Assembly (NCBI GenBank): GCA_003864495.1
Contig: ML133388.1
Location: forward strand, 868,738-932,737
Length of the DNA stretch: 64,000 nucleotides
From: Nemopilema nomurai
Lineage: Eukaryota > Cnidaria > Scyphozoa > Rhizostomeae > Rhizostomatidae
Direction: 5' to 3'
How positions within the stretch are numbered: position 1 is the stretch's first letter; every line of letters starts with the position of its first letter. A program made the position numbers and the translations under genes. Below, piece by piece: positions 53,777 to 61,998 of this stretch. The notes under the pieces are model-generated. The model saw nothing but the letters and a program-made list of their open reading frames with translations. It was not told the origin of the DNA and searched no databases.

Positions 53777-56700
53777 CATTAGCTCATACACTCTCTTATT
53801 CACTTACTCACTCTCTCACTCACCCACTCACCCACTCACCCACTTACCCACTAACCCACTCACCCACAAATCAACTCACTGTTAATTTATAAAATGGTAT
53901 TTACCCAAGTATCAAAACCCTTCTCAGTTACATAGAAACCCCAGATCAAGATGTAATTGCGGATGCAATGCCTACCCTCCACAATAGAGGCCCTTGCTTG
54001 CCTCGTTTTGAAAATGAGCACTAGGCACGTCAGCCATTTTGTTGTTAGATTCCCTTGTATTTCAAAGGCTCCGATTAAAGAGGGCATCATAGGAGCTATA
54101 GACCCTATTGATTTCTTCTTCCTGTTTATGTTGCTTTGATGAATTGTATATTAAAGATTTAGTTCCACTGAAAAATCTTCTACTCCGTTGAAATATCTTC
54201 TGTTTCATTGGAATATCTACTGTTTCATTGGAATATCTTCTGTTTCATTGAAATATCTTCTGTTTCATTGAGATATCATCTGTTTCATTTAAAAATCTTC
54301 TGTTTCATTTAAATATCTTCTGTTTCATTGAAAGATCTTCTGTACCATTGAAATATCTTCTGTTCCACGGAAATGTCGTTTGATCCACTGAATTCAAAAT
54401 AGGCAGGCTCTCTGCGTTTGATTCAGGAATCTTCCCAGCAAACCCTTCAGAAAATAGCACATCAAAGCACACTGTATCGACCGAGTTTGTTCGGAGCGTG
54501 TCGGCAAACATAACCATCTTTGGTGGTCACGCTGATGGACTGTAACAAAGCATCGGTTTCTTAAATTGTGCCTCTATTAAAAGTGACTATATCAAGTCAT
54601 TAGGATTAGGATATTCTTGGTTTTGCCAGACAATCATAACATCGGATTAGGTTCTGTAACGATAAGGACGTATCCTATTGAATCAAGATTTAATATGGAG
54701 GGTAAACTGACGGGCAAATGAATGAACTCGCCTAGGTTTACGCGCCTCGATCAACGCCAATGTGCGCAGGATGGCAGCTGCGATGGCGCAGAGACTCAAA
54801 ACATTTGATCTCCAAAGTCATACATAAAGCTGATATAGTGTATGTGCATACAGTTTATATACAGACGTTGCAATCCGTGCGCTCGAGTGTTTCGCTAAGC
54901 AACCCGCCGATATGGGCCAAGTACCATTTGCTGCACCGCAGCAGTGCACCAGCGGCCTACCTTTCCAACCTTACATGTTCCTAGTCACGTGCCCTTGCTC
55001 CTAGTCACGTGTTTTCTATTCCATACATGTCATGCAGTAGCTTCTTAGCAGTCGATTAAAATGGCATTGATGGCATTAGTCACTTTCCATCAGCTTTGAA
55101 TTAAGTGAGGTCCAATGTCATATGAATTAAGTGAGGTCTTGGCATTGTTCCCTACTTCGCAAAGCATTTTCGGTGCAACATTGTACTTGGCTTATCTTTC
55201 TGTTTTATGCATTGGTACTTGTATATCATTTTAATGTTGGGCTATTTAGCTATAATCCCAGTGCATTCCTTTTTATGTTAATTATATATATATTTCATTA
55301 TACATGTTATGCCTACACATTTTAAATATATGTTTTTTGGCTAATTTTTAAGAAGCTGTTCCATTAATATAAAGTTAGTAACAATTAATATATCAAACAA
55401 GTAGCAGTTAAAGTTAGAGTTTTGGATGAAGTGAAGCAAATGTGAAGCTTACTAGTAAATATGGCTTGTAGATAACGAATCTGTTTCAAGTTGAAAGTAA
55501 AGTTCTTTGTGAGTGAGTTAGTAGGTAGTTTGTCCCTATGGCATGCAAACTGGCAGAGGGCTGACTCGGAAGGGTGCTCTAGTTCTCATGGCTTCTATCG
55601 AATTTTATTATTAGATAACGTGGTAAATCACTCAGTAATGCTGCGCTTATTTGCTGTAGTGTTATTTCTTAACAGTTTTGTCTTGCCTTGATGTCAAATA
55701 TACCCGACAACATTAACGAAAATGTACCATTCTTTGGGGCTAATAGATTCCAGGAACCTACAGAAGCGCTTATAATGGAGCATTTTTTACGGAAACGCAA
55801 TCACTGAGAAAATATTAGGATTACTTTATGCAAGGTAATCAGGGAATGTATAAATAAGTGATTAAAGGGATGAATCATCCAAGAAGCTAAAAGGGGGAAT
55901 TGTTTAATATGCGGTGTTTTTAATTCAAGAATATTTCTTTCCTGATAGCAAAGAAGACTGCAGCCAAATTTTGCACTTTCAATAACGATGGAAAGATAAT
56001 TGTTGCTGCATGTGAGGTATGTATAATGGAGAAAGAAAAGCTAAGTTGAGTTTTTATATAGGGTTTGTCGATCACTAATATGGAAGTTATTAACTTGAAG
56101 TTTAGTCTTCTGACGTTATTTGACATTGTGATTGAGATTAGGTGTAATACATTTCGAAGTGGCTGCACAAGTCCAGGCCTTCACCAGAATAGCGAAGGTT
56201 GTGTTGATGATTGTCTTAAATTCACTATCAGTCCGCCCAATCGTAGTTAAGTTAGCAGGGAAAGGGACAGAGTTCAGATTGACGTCTCAAAAGGAAGCCA
56301 AGTCGGCAAATCAACTAGTACACGCACCTAGTTATTACCTTTAGAATATATAGTTTCTAGATAAACTTTTTAGCTTGTGTATTTTCGTGCCCAAACTTAG
56401 TCAAAATGGTTCAAATATCTCAACCTATACAGTTTAGTACTTCTGCACATGAATCAGTTTGAATCAGTTTGAATCTTTAATACTACCAATATTGTGAGGT
56501 TCATTCATATATATCTGCTGTTGATTTGCTCTTTCACTGAGGCCCATTCAAACTTTTTTATATCACACTTTTTCTTCCTCTGGTAATCCATTTTGGAGCC
56601 TTTTATTATTCATGCGTTTTAAGCTAATACATTATTAGCTAGTTTCGAGGTTTCCTAAACGTTATTGTGAATGATTGATGGCAGTTTCTTATCCTGTATT

Positions 56701-59700
56701 AAGGTAATGAAGGATAAGAAATTCTTTATTAAATTCCAGGATGGCTCTATCCAAGCCTGGGACACACGAAAACCCTTTGTAAGTTTTCTTATCAACAACT
56801 TCGTAAGAGCAGCAAGCTTCCAAAATGAAAGTTATTGCCAGCAATTAAGGCTCTTTCAATTGATGTTATTCCCAGTTGTGGTTTCCAAGAAGACACAAGT
56901 CGCTGTTGATTTGGCTCCATTCCCCACATTTATTGCCATGTCTGCCCACGCAAGTTTGGTTTCTCCAATGTAGGGCTTTCCCCCACTTCCTCTCAATATC
57001 CGTCACTGTACTTTTCGTTCACAAGATAACAATATTGATGATTGTATATAGTTTGTCATGAAAGTTTCCTGGTTATCTCAGTTGTAAATAGAGATATAAC
57101 GTTATTCATGTCTATTGGTACTTTTGGTACTTGGTTCACTATCTTGACACCTTACTTCTGTATATTAGCACCCATCGAAGGGTATAGTTCTGACAGCTAA
57201 GCGGTGGCTGAATGATAAATCATTCAACTGACCGAAAAATTTGGGGCATGGGCACTTGAAAACGGGGTATAAAGCGCTTAAAAATGGTAGAAATCAAAGA
57301 GCTAATGTTGTGACTAGAATTGGCAAAACTTCCCGTTCCTTATTTTTCTGTGTCTGCTGTCTGTAAAAACATCAGCCTCACTTGTGTACTCTAAGAGTCG
57401 ACCATTAGGCTAAACGTTCAAAAGGCCAAGACAGTTCAATAATTCCCTTACGCCTCAACAAGGACACAAATGATAAGAAATTTCCATCACTTTTACATTA
57501 AAGTCTATTGACTGCTGTTTATCTTTTGCGAACTAACATTTATTCGTTATCTTGATTGTCAGGTGCACACAACTTTCTGCAACCGAGAAGCCCATGCGAG
57601 CGGCACCAGCACTTCATGTCTCGTTTTCGCTTATGATAACAACGAGTTTGCATCCAGAGGGGGTAAGTGGGCTTTCATTGAATTTTTGTTACACAGCAAA
57701 CAGGTGTTGATCCTTTCCACGTAACATAGGAAGCAAAACCTCCATACGCGTTGATGTACACGTATTTACCCAAACGATAACAGAACGATTATTCCCGAAA
57801 GCTAATGACATAAAAGGCTTTTGACGTCATGGGTGGATGTGTGTCTCTGTCATTGAACTTGAATTAGGAATAAGTCGGATCAGAAGTTATCGAAATGTCC
57901 TTCTTTGATGGCATCAAGAAGTAGAAAAAGTTTCTTTGTTGATGTCATCAGAGAGATAAAGATTTAGAAAAATAGTATGACCTGAATAAACGGTTATTAT
58001 AATTAGGCCCATTTTAAAAAACAACTTTTTGGGAATTATTTTTCAAAAAATGATGAGATCATAATGTTGCTTGCAGCTGCTTTGGAGCCCCCTTGTGGGA
58101 CGACACCTAGAATCGCAACATCGTTGTATATTTCTGTTTATGGCCAGTTGAGTTTCCACTGAATGAGTTGTGTTGTATTGAAGAGAGCTCACGATGGCTC
58201 GCATTGTACGTATGCAACCCCTCTCATTCTGGGCAATAAAGTCGTTCTTTGTTTTTCCTTACTGTGTATATGAAATTTGACATGTCTGATTGATACATAA
58301 AAAGGGCTTATGGCGATTCAACCTCAAATTTGCCAAAACTATGAGCGCCACAATCCTCATGCTGCTGGTTTTTATGAAAAGGCGCAGTTAACGAAACACA
58401 CTGGTGGCTTTAGTGCTGTTTTTAGCTCCTTATAACCCTAGGCATAACATTTTTCCTGCCAAATATTTGTGGATCACCCGGATCTCAAGCTAACAAATCC
58501 ATTTATTTCCCCTTTAATCTAGATCTTCATCTTTTGTTATTAACTCCATTTTATTCTTCATTAGAATTACACCTTGAACCTCGTTGCAAAATGTTGTGGC
58601 GTTAAATTTAGTCTCCTCTCTGTTATTCTGGCGTCAATTGGTAGACAAGTCATTTGTCTTTTTAAATTCTTACGCCTGCGGTCGTGGGCTGCGAAGCACC
58701 TTGACAATGTATCACCATCCCCACAATGGAGCCGAAGAGGATTATGGCCTCTCTCTTAAAATTCAACCAGACTTGGTTTAATATGTTACAAGGCAGATTT
58801 GTCTTGAAACCGGATACGTATCATTACCAATTACTCTTGAAAACCGCTAGTTGTTCTATTTGATGTTTAGTTTGTGTGTGACACGGCAACTTTGGGCGAG
58901 GAAAGCTCTCAAGAACTCTTTGTGAAGTTATGAATTAAACTCGTTTGGTTGGGATTTCTTCTATCAATGTGCCTCCGCATTTGCTACGATGAATGTAAGG
59001 TTCGAAGTAGTTTTCCGGCCTCGAACACATTATTTTGGCTCCCGGTGATGTCATGTGAGATAGGCGTGAGTGAAAGGGAGGCTGTCAACCGTGTTTCTGT
59101 CGTCATTTGTGGTCACGAGGACACGGCCAACTCGGCGTCGCTGCTGCCTATCTTAACCGATGTGTTGTTTCAGTATGTTTTGTGCATTCAAATAGAGCAC
59201 AAAGAACAATTTCAAACTTGGCACAGAATCCTGCAAGTGTGCCTAGCAAGTGTCGGGAGCTTGAGAAACGATGGGACTTTAGTAAATAGAGGGGGCTTAG
59301 TTAGTGGCAGATTCTAGTGAGTGGCGGGAATTTAGTGAGTGGTAGGAATTTCAGACACAACGACATTAAGATTTTTCCAAAAATTTGTTAAGAAGTTCAA
59401 TTTGTTGGAATTATTTGAGCCATTAAACGAAATTGTCTTTTTTAATGTTAAAATAATTATCAGACATTAACAACATAGCATTCGCTCGCGTAAAAACGTC
59501 ACGCACTTTCACGAGAAAGTCTAACCGAAAGACAAATAGTCATGGAGAGTTATATCCATTGATATTATTTTTCCTTGGACTGTTCAAAAGAAGAAGTTAT
59601 TGGAGGCTGATTGGTCACAAGACAGCCAATCATGAGCTGTTTTCCCCAGCTACTGGCTTGGTTGTCGATTCGCAACTGCCTATTTATTGTGTCAGTCTTT

Positions 59701-61725
59701 GATCATTTTCCGATGTTTGCATACTCTGCGGAGTATCGGACAAAAACCTATGCTAACTATTCCGTGATATTTTTTAATTTTGAACTAAAAGACAAACTGA
59801 ATGTCGCAAATTTATTCCACTCATTAAAAATCGAGACTGGATGGCAATGTACCTGTGTGTTATCACTTATTGCTATAAGCAATAAATTAAAGTAACGCGA
59901 CAATTGCATTTACGCTTATAAAGCGTTATTTAGGATCAGATCTTCTTCTCAGCTTTTTCGAAATTGCAGTGAGTCTTTTAACGATTTTTGATCCCCTCGT
60001 GATATTGTTATTTGAGTAACTCACTACTTTATGGCTTTATAACATTCCCAATGTTTAGACCTTTTACATCTATCTGGAATGTTGGGCCTCGTACATTCAT
60101 TCTGTTAACCTTTTCCTGAAATATCTCATGAATTGAAACCATCATTATCCATTAGCTCCAGGACTCGCCACAACTTTTGCAGTTACGCAGTTAGCTTAGG
60201 TAGTTTTCTAAAAATACTGATGAATTTTCGGGCCAATTTGTAGTTTTCTAAAAATACTGATGAATTTTCGGGCCAATTTAAAAGAATGGATCATATACTC
60301 TGTTGTTTCACAGCCTATGCTGTGAATCTATCATTCAATATGCTGGCTTCTGAAATAGTCCTTATGCTGGCCTCAGAAGTTCAATGTGCTAGGGATACCT
60401 ATTTCGGTTATATTTTTGGGAGATTCCTCTATACAGGGACTGCAACTTTCCTTTCAGCAAATATTCCTAGACCGTCCGTGGTTAAATCTGATCATAGTTT
60501 GTTATCGTTCCTATTGGCATGTATAGTAATTTTTTTGATATCATGAAATAAAAACTGCGTTTAGAAAGATGAAAACTAACGCCTTTGTTAATAACAGAGA
60601 CTGACCTCTATCAACCATGCATGGTTGCTGTATTCAAATAGAAGCTAATCAGATAAAACAAATATGAACTGAAGGCGTGTGTGCAATAATCGAGAAATGC
60701 ATCAATCTTAGTCCTTTCCCTCTTATAGTCACCACATTAGAATGGTAGGCAGAACGCACTAATGGACTAATGACGTATTTAGCCACGCTATGAAAATGCT
60801 TTCGAATAACACGCTGTTTGTACGACCAAAAGCTTGCAATTTTTTACTTCCGTACAAATAACCCAAAGTTTTCCATAACCTTCATGAAATAGCATAAAAT
60901 TTAATTTCTCTAAAATCGTGCGAATCAGCGGGCGTGTTCTCGTGTTTTTCGTTGAGTTTTTTCTCAAATAATGAGAGTACTGGAAATTTTAAAAGATTTT
61001 AAACGAACAATGCAAATAATTGGATTTGAATCCTCGCAGCAAAATGACTAAAAGAAAGAGCCTGATTTCCCAACTTGACTGTAGAAGCAGGCTGTAAAAT
61101 TGCTCTTCGTTTTCAAAACATGAAGTGATGGATTCTCGCTTGTTCATGACAGGAGATGACACTTTGAAAACCTGGGACTTAAGAAGTTTCAAGAAGCCAG
61201 TAAATGTTGTAAAAAATTTGGTCTCATTCTATGACATGTGAGTGATAATTATCATTATTATTAATATTATCATCATTATCATCCTTATTATCATTATTAT
61301 TATTATTATCATTATCATCCTTATTATTATTATTATCATTATTATTATTATTATCATTATTATTATTATTATCATTATTATCATTATTATCCTTATCATC
61401 CTTATTATTATTATTATCATTATTATCATTATCATCCTTATCATCCTTATTATTATTATTATCATTATTATCATCATTATCATCATCATTATCATCATTA
61501 TTATCATCATTATTATCATCATTATTATCATTATTATCTAATTTTGATTTTGAGTGGGTCTCTTGTTTTTCCTACATATTCATTTCTTCCTGCTTTTTGT
61601 GACGTAATACCGCCCTATTTCGATTCTTTGTTTTATGAACTTTCAACTTCCATCGTAGTTCAAAATGTATGTATAGCCCGAACGATAGAATGGTAGTTGC
61701 TGGAACATCAGTGAAAAAGGACCAG
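38277..61725 (+). CDS. WDR70: WDR70, WD-repeat protein, exons 1-17 (3' end outside window)
   Basis: Seventeen GT-AG exons join without a frame break into 459 codons: 38277-38316, 38997-39071, 39505-39597, 40184-40291, 40730-40830, 41278-41382, 42072-42131, 45122-45184, 46030-46170, 47046-47129, 51355-51431, 53126-53196, 55949-56016, 56740-56778, 57563-57662, 61153-61237, 61659-61725. Human WDR70 is about 654 residues, so roughly 190 C-terminal residues lie beyond base 64000. WDR70 is a nuclear WD40 protein tied to CRL4-type ubiquitin ligase, H2B ubiquitination and DNA-repair signalling. Residues 1-174 are charged and low complexity. The conserved part starts with SHEITLEHG (exon 7), then LDPSGSRL, GYDYE-MKFWDF, KGDQYIVDMKNTKGH, DDGTVRLWDV, EDGSIQAWD, FASRGGDDTLKTWDL and YSPNDRMVVAGTS, the same order as human WDR70. 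The start ATG has good context (CCAACATGG). Introns carry most of the repeats listed below. Confidence 0.92.
38997..39071 (+). CDS. WDR70: WDR70 exon 2
   Basis: Acceptor TTCAAG, donor AGTAAG. Encodes residues about 14-38 (GASKYKVSSASQ...). Phase 1 in and out, matching both neighbours. Confidence 0.75.
39505..39597 (+). CDS. WDR70: WDR70 exon 3
   Basis: Acceptor TTTCTTTCAG, donor GTTAGA. Residues about 39-69, ending MMQRMMGFAGFG. The MGF-GFG piece is shared with the N-terminal region of vertebrate WDR70. Confidence 0.8.
40184..40291 (+). CDS. WDR70: WDR70 exon 4
   Basis: Acceptor TTTGTCATAG, donor GTCAGT. Residues about 70-105, a charged helical stretch (KRTEEMNKKAEK). The FGKKARTFDL motif I recall after GFG in vertebrates is replaced by a different sequence here. 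Confidence 0.78.
40730..40830 (+). CDS. WDR70: WDR70 exon 5
   Basis: Acceptor TAAATTCAG, donor GTATGT. Residues about 106-139: acidic DTSDEDAGSEEE, then IGPMPVLP, corresponding to the vertebrate acidic-IGPPLPP segment. Confidence 0.85.
41278..41382 (+). CDS. WDR70: WDR70 exon 6
   Basis: Acceptor TTATTTTAG, donor GTAAGT. Residues 140-174, low complexity, ending in an acidic SETDDESDGDD run. Confidence 0.82.
42072..42131 (+). CDS. WDR70: WDR70 exon 7
   Basis: Acceptor TTGATTAG, donor GTGAGT. Residues 175-194, including the conserved IPSSHEITLEHGNK that precedes the first WD repeat. Confidence 0.88.
42132..45121 (+). other. WDR70 intron 7
   Basis: 3.0 kb. I see no gene or clear element. There is a short direct repeat TAGTCAACAATAGT at about 42402-42432. 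Confidence 0.6.
45122..45184 (+). CDS. WDR70: WDR70 exon 8
   Basis: Acceptor TATCCACAG, donor GTTGCC. Residues 195-215 (ISSMTLDPSGSRLITAGYDYE), first WD-repeat strands. Exactly 21 codons. Confidence 0.9.
45210..45564. mobile_element. MITE-like element with about 26-bp inverted ends and TA duplication
   Basis: The left end (45212 on, CCGTAAATCCTCGAATTAG then a C run) and right end (a G run then CAATTCGAGAATTTGCGG, ending 45562) are imperfect inverted repeats. Both sides are flanked by TA (45210-45211, 45563-45564), as expected for Tc1/mariner-type insertion. The interior repeats GGGGGCTTATTCGAGG-like blocks, and there is no coding capacity. It sits 25 bases inside WDR70 intron 8. Confidence 0.8.
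46030..46170 (+). CDS. WDR70: WDR70 exon 9
   Basis: Acceptor GCTGTCCTAG, donor GTTTGT. Residues 216-262: MKFWDF closes one WD blade, then FRSLTPMESHGIRTIRYSAA and GDMILIAAGNSQ. Confidence 0.92.
47046..47129 (+). CDS. WDR70: WDR70 exon 10
   Basis: Acceptor TTTCTGCAG, donor GTACGT. Residues 263-290 with the family-specific KGDQYIVDMKNTK. Confidence 0.93.
47437..47818. repeat. 33-bp minisatellite, about 11.6 units
   Basis: The unit is roughly TCTGTTTGGTACATTGTG followed by TCCACTAAGAGAAGG. The 33-base length keeps frame, so 11-residue peptide repeats are open in two forward frames and one reverse frame. It lies inside WDR70 intron 10 and is not coding. Confidence 0.93.
48193..48222. other. 11-bp perfect hairpin
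   Basis: TATTGCCAAGT (48193-48203) pairs perfectly with ACTTGGCAATA (48212-48222) over an 8-base loop, within WDR70 intron 10. Confidence 0.6.
48265..48285. other. 7-bp GC-rich hairpin
   Basis: CGGCTCC and GGAGCCG flank the loop ATGTCGC, 43 bases after the 11-bp hairpin. The CGCGGAGCCG part also occurs in the LINE tail near 62106, so this may be a scrap of a related element. Confidence 0.45.
49835..50026 (-). repeat. dispersed structured repeat, copy B
   Basis: On the minus strand it reads, in order: ATTGGTCA...ACCAATCA, CGATCCGCAT, GGCTATTTATT, TTCCGACGTTTGCATACTC, GGAGTGTCGGAC, and AAGTATGCGAAAAATAG. About 85% of bases over the central 90 agree with copy C (59600-59760) by eye. CCGAC and GTCGG form the base of a hairpin. 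Confidence 0.65.
51355..51431 (+). CDS. WDR70: WDR70 exon 11
   Basis: Acceptor CATAAACAG, donor GTAAGT. Residues 291-316: GHVAMLNAGCWDP, EFITCSDDG, one WD-repeat strand set. Confidence 0.93.
51785..52156. mobile_element. MITE-like inverted-repeat element with duplicated right end
   Basis: TTTATAAGGAACCTAC (left, about 51788-51803) is the exact reverse complement of GTAGGTTCCTTATAAA (52114-52129). The right end is then repeated twice more as GTGGTTCCTTATAAA / GTGGTTCCTTATGAA up to about 52158. The interior has no coding frame. Lies in WDR70 intron 11. A clear target duplication was not found. Confidence 0.6.
52322..52373. repeat. 30-bp tandem duplication
   Basis: GCATGAAAAGAGCTCTAGAC and GCATAAAAAGAGCTCTAGAC occur 30 bases apart and differ at one base. 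Confidence 0.75.
53126..53196 (+). CDS. WDR70: WDR70 exon 12
   Basis: Acceptor AATTTCCAG, donor GTAAAA. Residues 316-339: the TVRLWDV WD signature then a basic linker ending KTKSKQ. Phase 2 in, phase 1 out. Confidence 0.92.
53303..53699. repeat. (CACT)n microsatellite with longer-period variants
   Basis: Almost 400 bases of CACT repeats are interrupted by CTTGCTCACTCACCC and TCTTCACGCACTCAATCA blocks that themselves recur. There is no stop in any forward frame, so all three frames read as His-Ser-Leu-Thr repeats; this is not coding. Confidence 0.95.
53700..53776. repeat. (TAAC)19 microsatellite
   Basis: 77 bases of uninterrupted TAAC directly follow the CACT array. A further CACT/CACC-rich stretch continues to about 53876. 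Confidence 0.97.
54165..54393. repeat. 20-bp minisatellite, about 11 units
   Basis: Unit TTGAAATATCTTCTGTTTCA with scattered substitutions, decaying toward both ends. WDR70 intron 12. Confidence 0.92.
54394..55948 (+). other. WDR70 intron 12, distal part
   Basis: No gene seen. Two short direct repeats: CTCCTAGTCACGTG (about 54977-55011) and TGAATTAAGTGAGGTC (about 55097-55138). AT-rich around 55240-55400. Confidence 0.55.
55949..56016 (+). CDS. WDR70: WDR70 exon 13
   Basis: Acceptor TTCCTGATAG, donor GTATGT. Residues 340-362: KKTAAKFCTFNNDGKIIVAACE. Confidence 0.92.
56740..56778 (+). CDS. WDR70: WDR70 exon 14 (39-base micro-exon)
   Basis: Acceptor AAATTCCAG, donor GTAAGT. Only 13 codons, DGSIQAWDTRKPF, a WD signature matching human NGSIQIWD. 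Skipping it would keep frame. Confidence 0.92.
57563..57662 (+). CDS. WDR70: WDR70 exon 15
   Basis: Acceptor TGATTGTCAG, donor GTAAGT. Residues 376-408: EAHASGTSTSCLVFAYDNNEFASRGG corresponds to human QAHDSGTDTSCVTFSYDGN. Confidence 0.94.
59600..59760 (+). repeat. dispersed structured repeat, copy C
   Basis: Order: GATTGGTCA...GCCAATCA, CGATTCGCAACTGCCTATTT, GTCAGTCTTTGATCATTTTC, CGATGTTTGCATACTC, GGAGTATCGGACAAAAA. It matches copy B in the opposite orientation. The hairpin ends are CCGAT/ATCGG here and CCGAC/GTCGG in copy B, which is a compensatory pair change. Confidence 0.65.
60200..60279. repeat. perfect 40-bp tandem duplication
   Basis: 60200-60239 and 60240-60279 are identical (GTAGTTTTCTAAAAATACTG ... 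GGGCCAATTT). The lack of divergence implies a recent event. Confidence 0.95.
61153..61237 (+). CDS. WDR70: WDR70 exon 16
   Basis: Acceptor TTCATGACAG, donor GTGAGT. Residues 409-437: DDTLKTWDLRSFKKP matches human DDSLKLWDIRQFNKP. Confidence 0.94.
61244..61541. repeat. (ATT/ATC)n microsatellite beside a splice donor
   Basis: About 298 bases of ATT, ATC and CTT triplets begin immediately after the GTGAGT donor of WDR70 exon 16 and fill most of the 421-base intron 16. The long Ile or Met/Ile frames on both strands are by-products. Confidence 0.97.
61659..61725 (+). CDS. WDR70: WDR70 exon 17
   Basis: Acceptor CATCGTAG, donor GTTTGT. Residues 437-459: KCMYSPNDRMVVAGTSVKKDQ, matching human CCFSPDDKLIVTGTS. 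The following exon must lie beyond the window. Confidence 0.92.
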
Positions 61726-61998
61726 GTTTGTTGCTATTTTCTTCGCAATAATTCGTCTGTCTTATGCTTCAACAGCTTCTGCTCGAGTATTGAAAACTTT
61801 GTCATCAAAGACAATGACAATTGTGTGTCATAAACAATGACAAAGGCAATGATTAGCTAAAGGCAATGGCAGATTTTTGCATAAACAGGACGTGAAATGG
61901 CGTAGAAGTTAATTGATGGTACGTTTTGACAACCATCCTCTCTGTAGTATGGAGAGTCCAGAGTCCAGAAAAAAGTTGCAATTTTCCTCCGATTGCAA

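Larger units (their letters stand above)
57663..61152 (+). other. WDR70 intron 15
   Basis: 3.5 kb. Holds copy C of the dispersed repeat and a 40-bp duplication. Open frames such as 58949-59317 show no domain. Confidence 0.6.

Noticed and set aside
58949..59317. 122-codon frame in WDR70 intron 15
   Set aside because: No domain, no splice signals joining it to WDR70, and intronic position.
61229..61541. Poly-Ile and Met/Ile frames of about 100 codons
   Set aside because: Translation of the ATT/ATC microsatellite.
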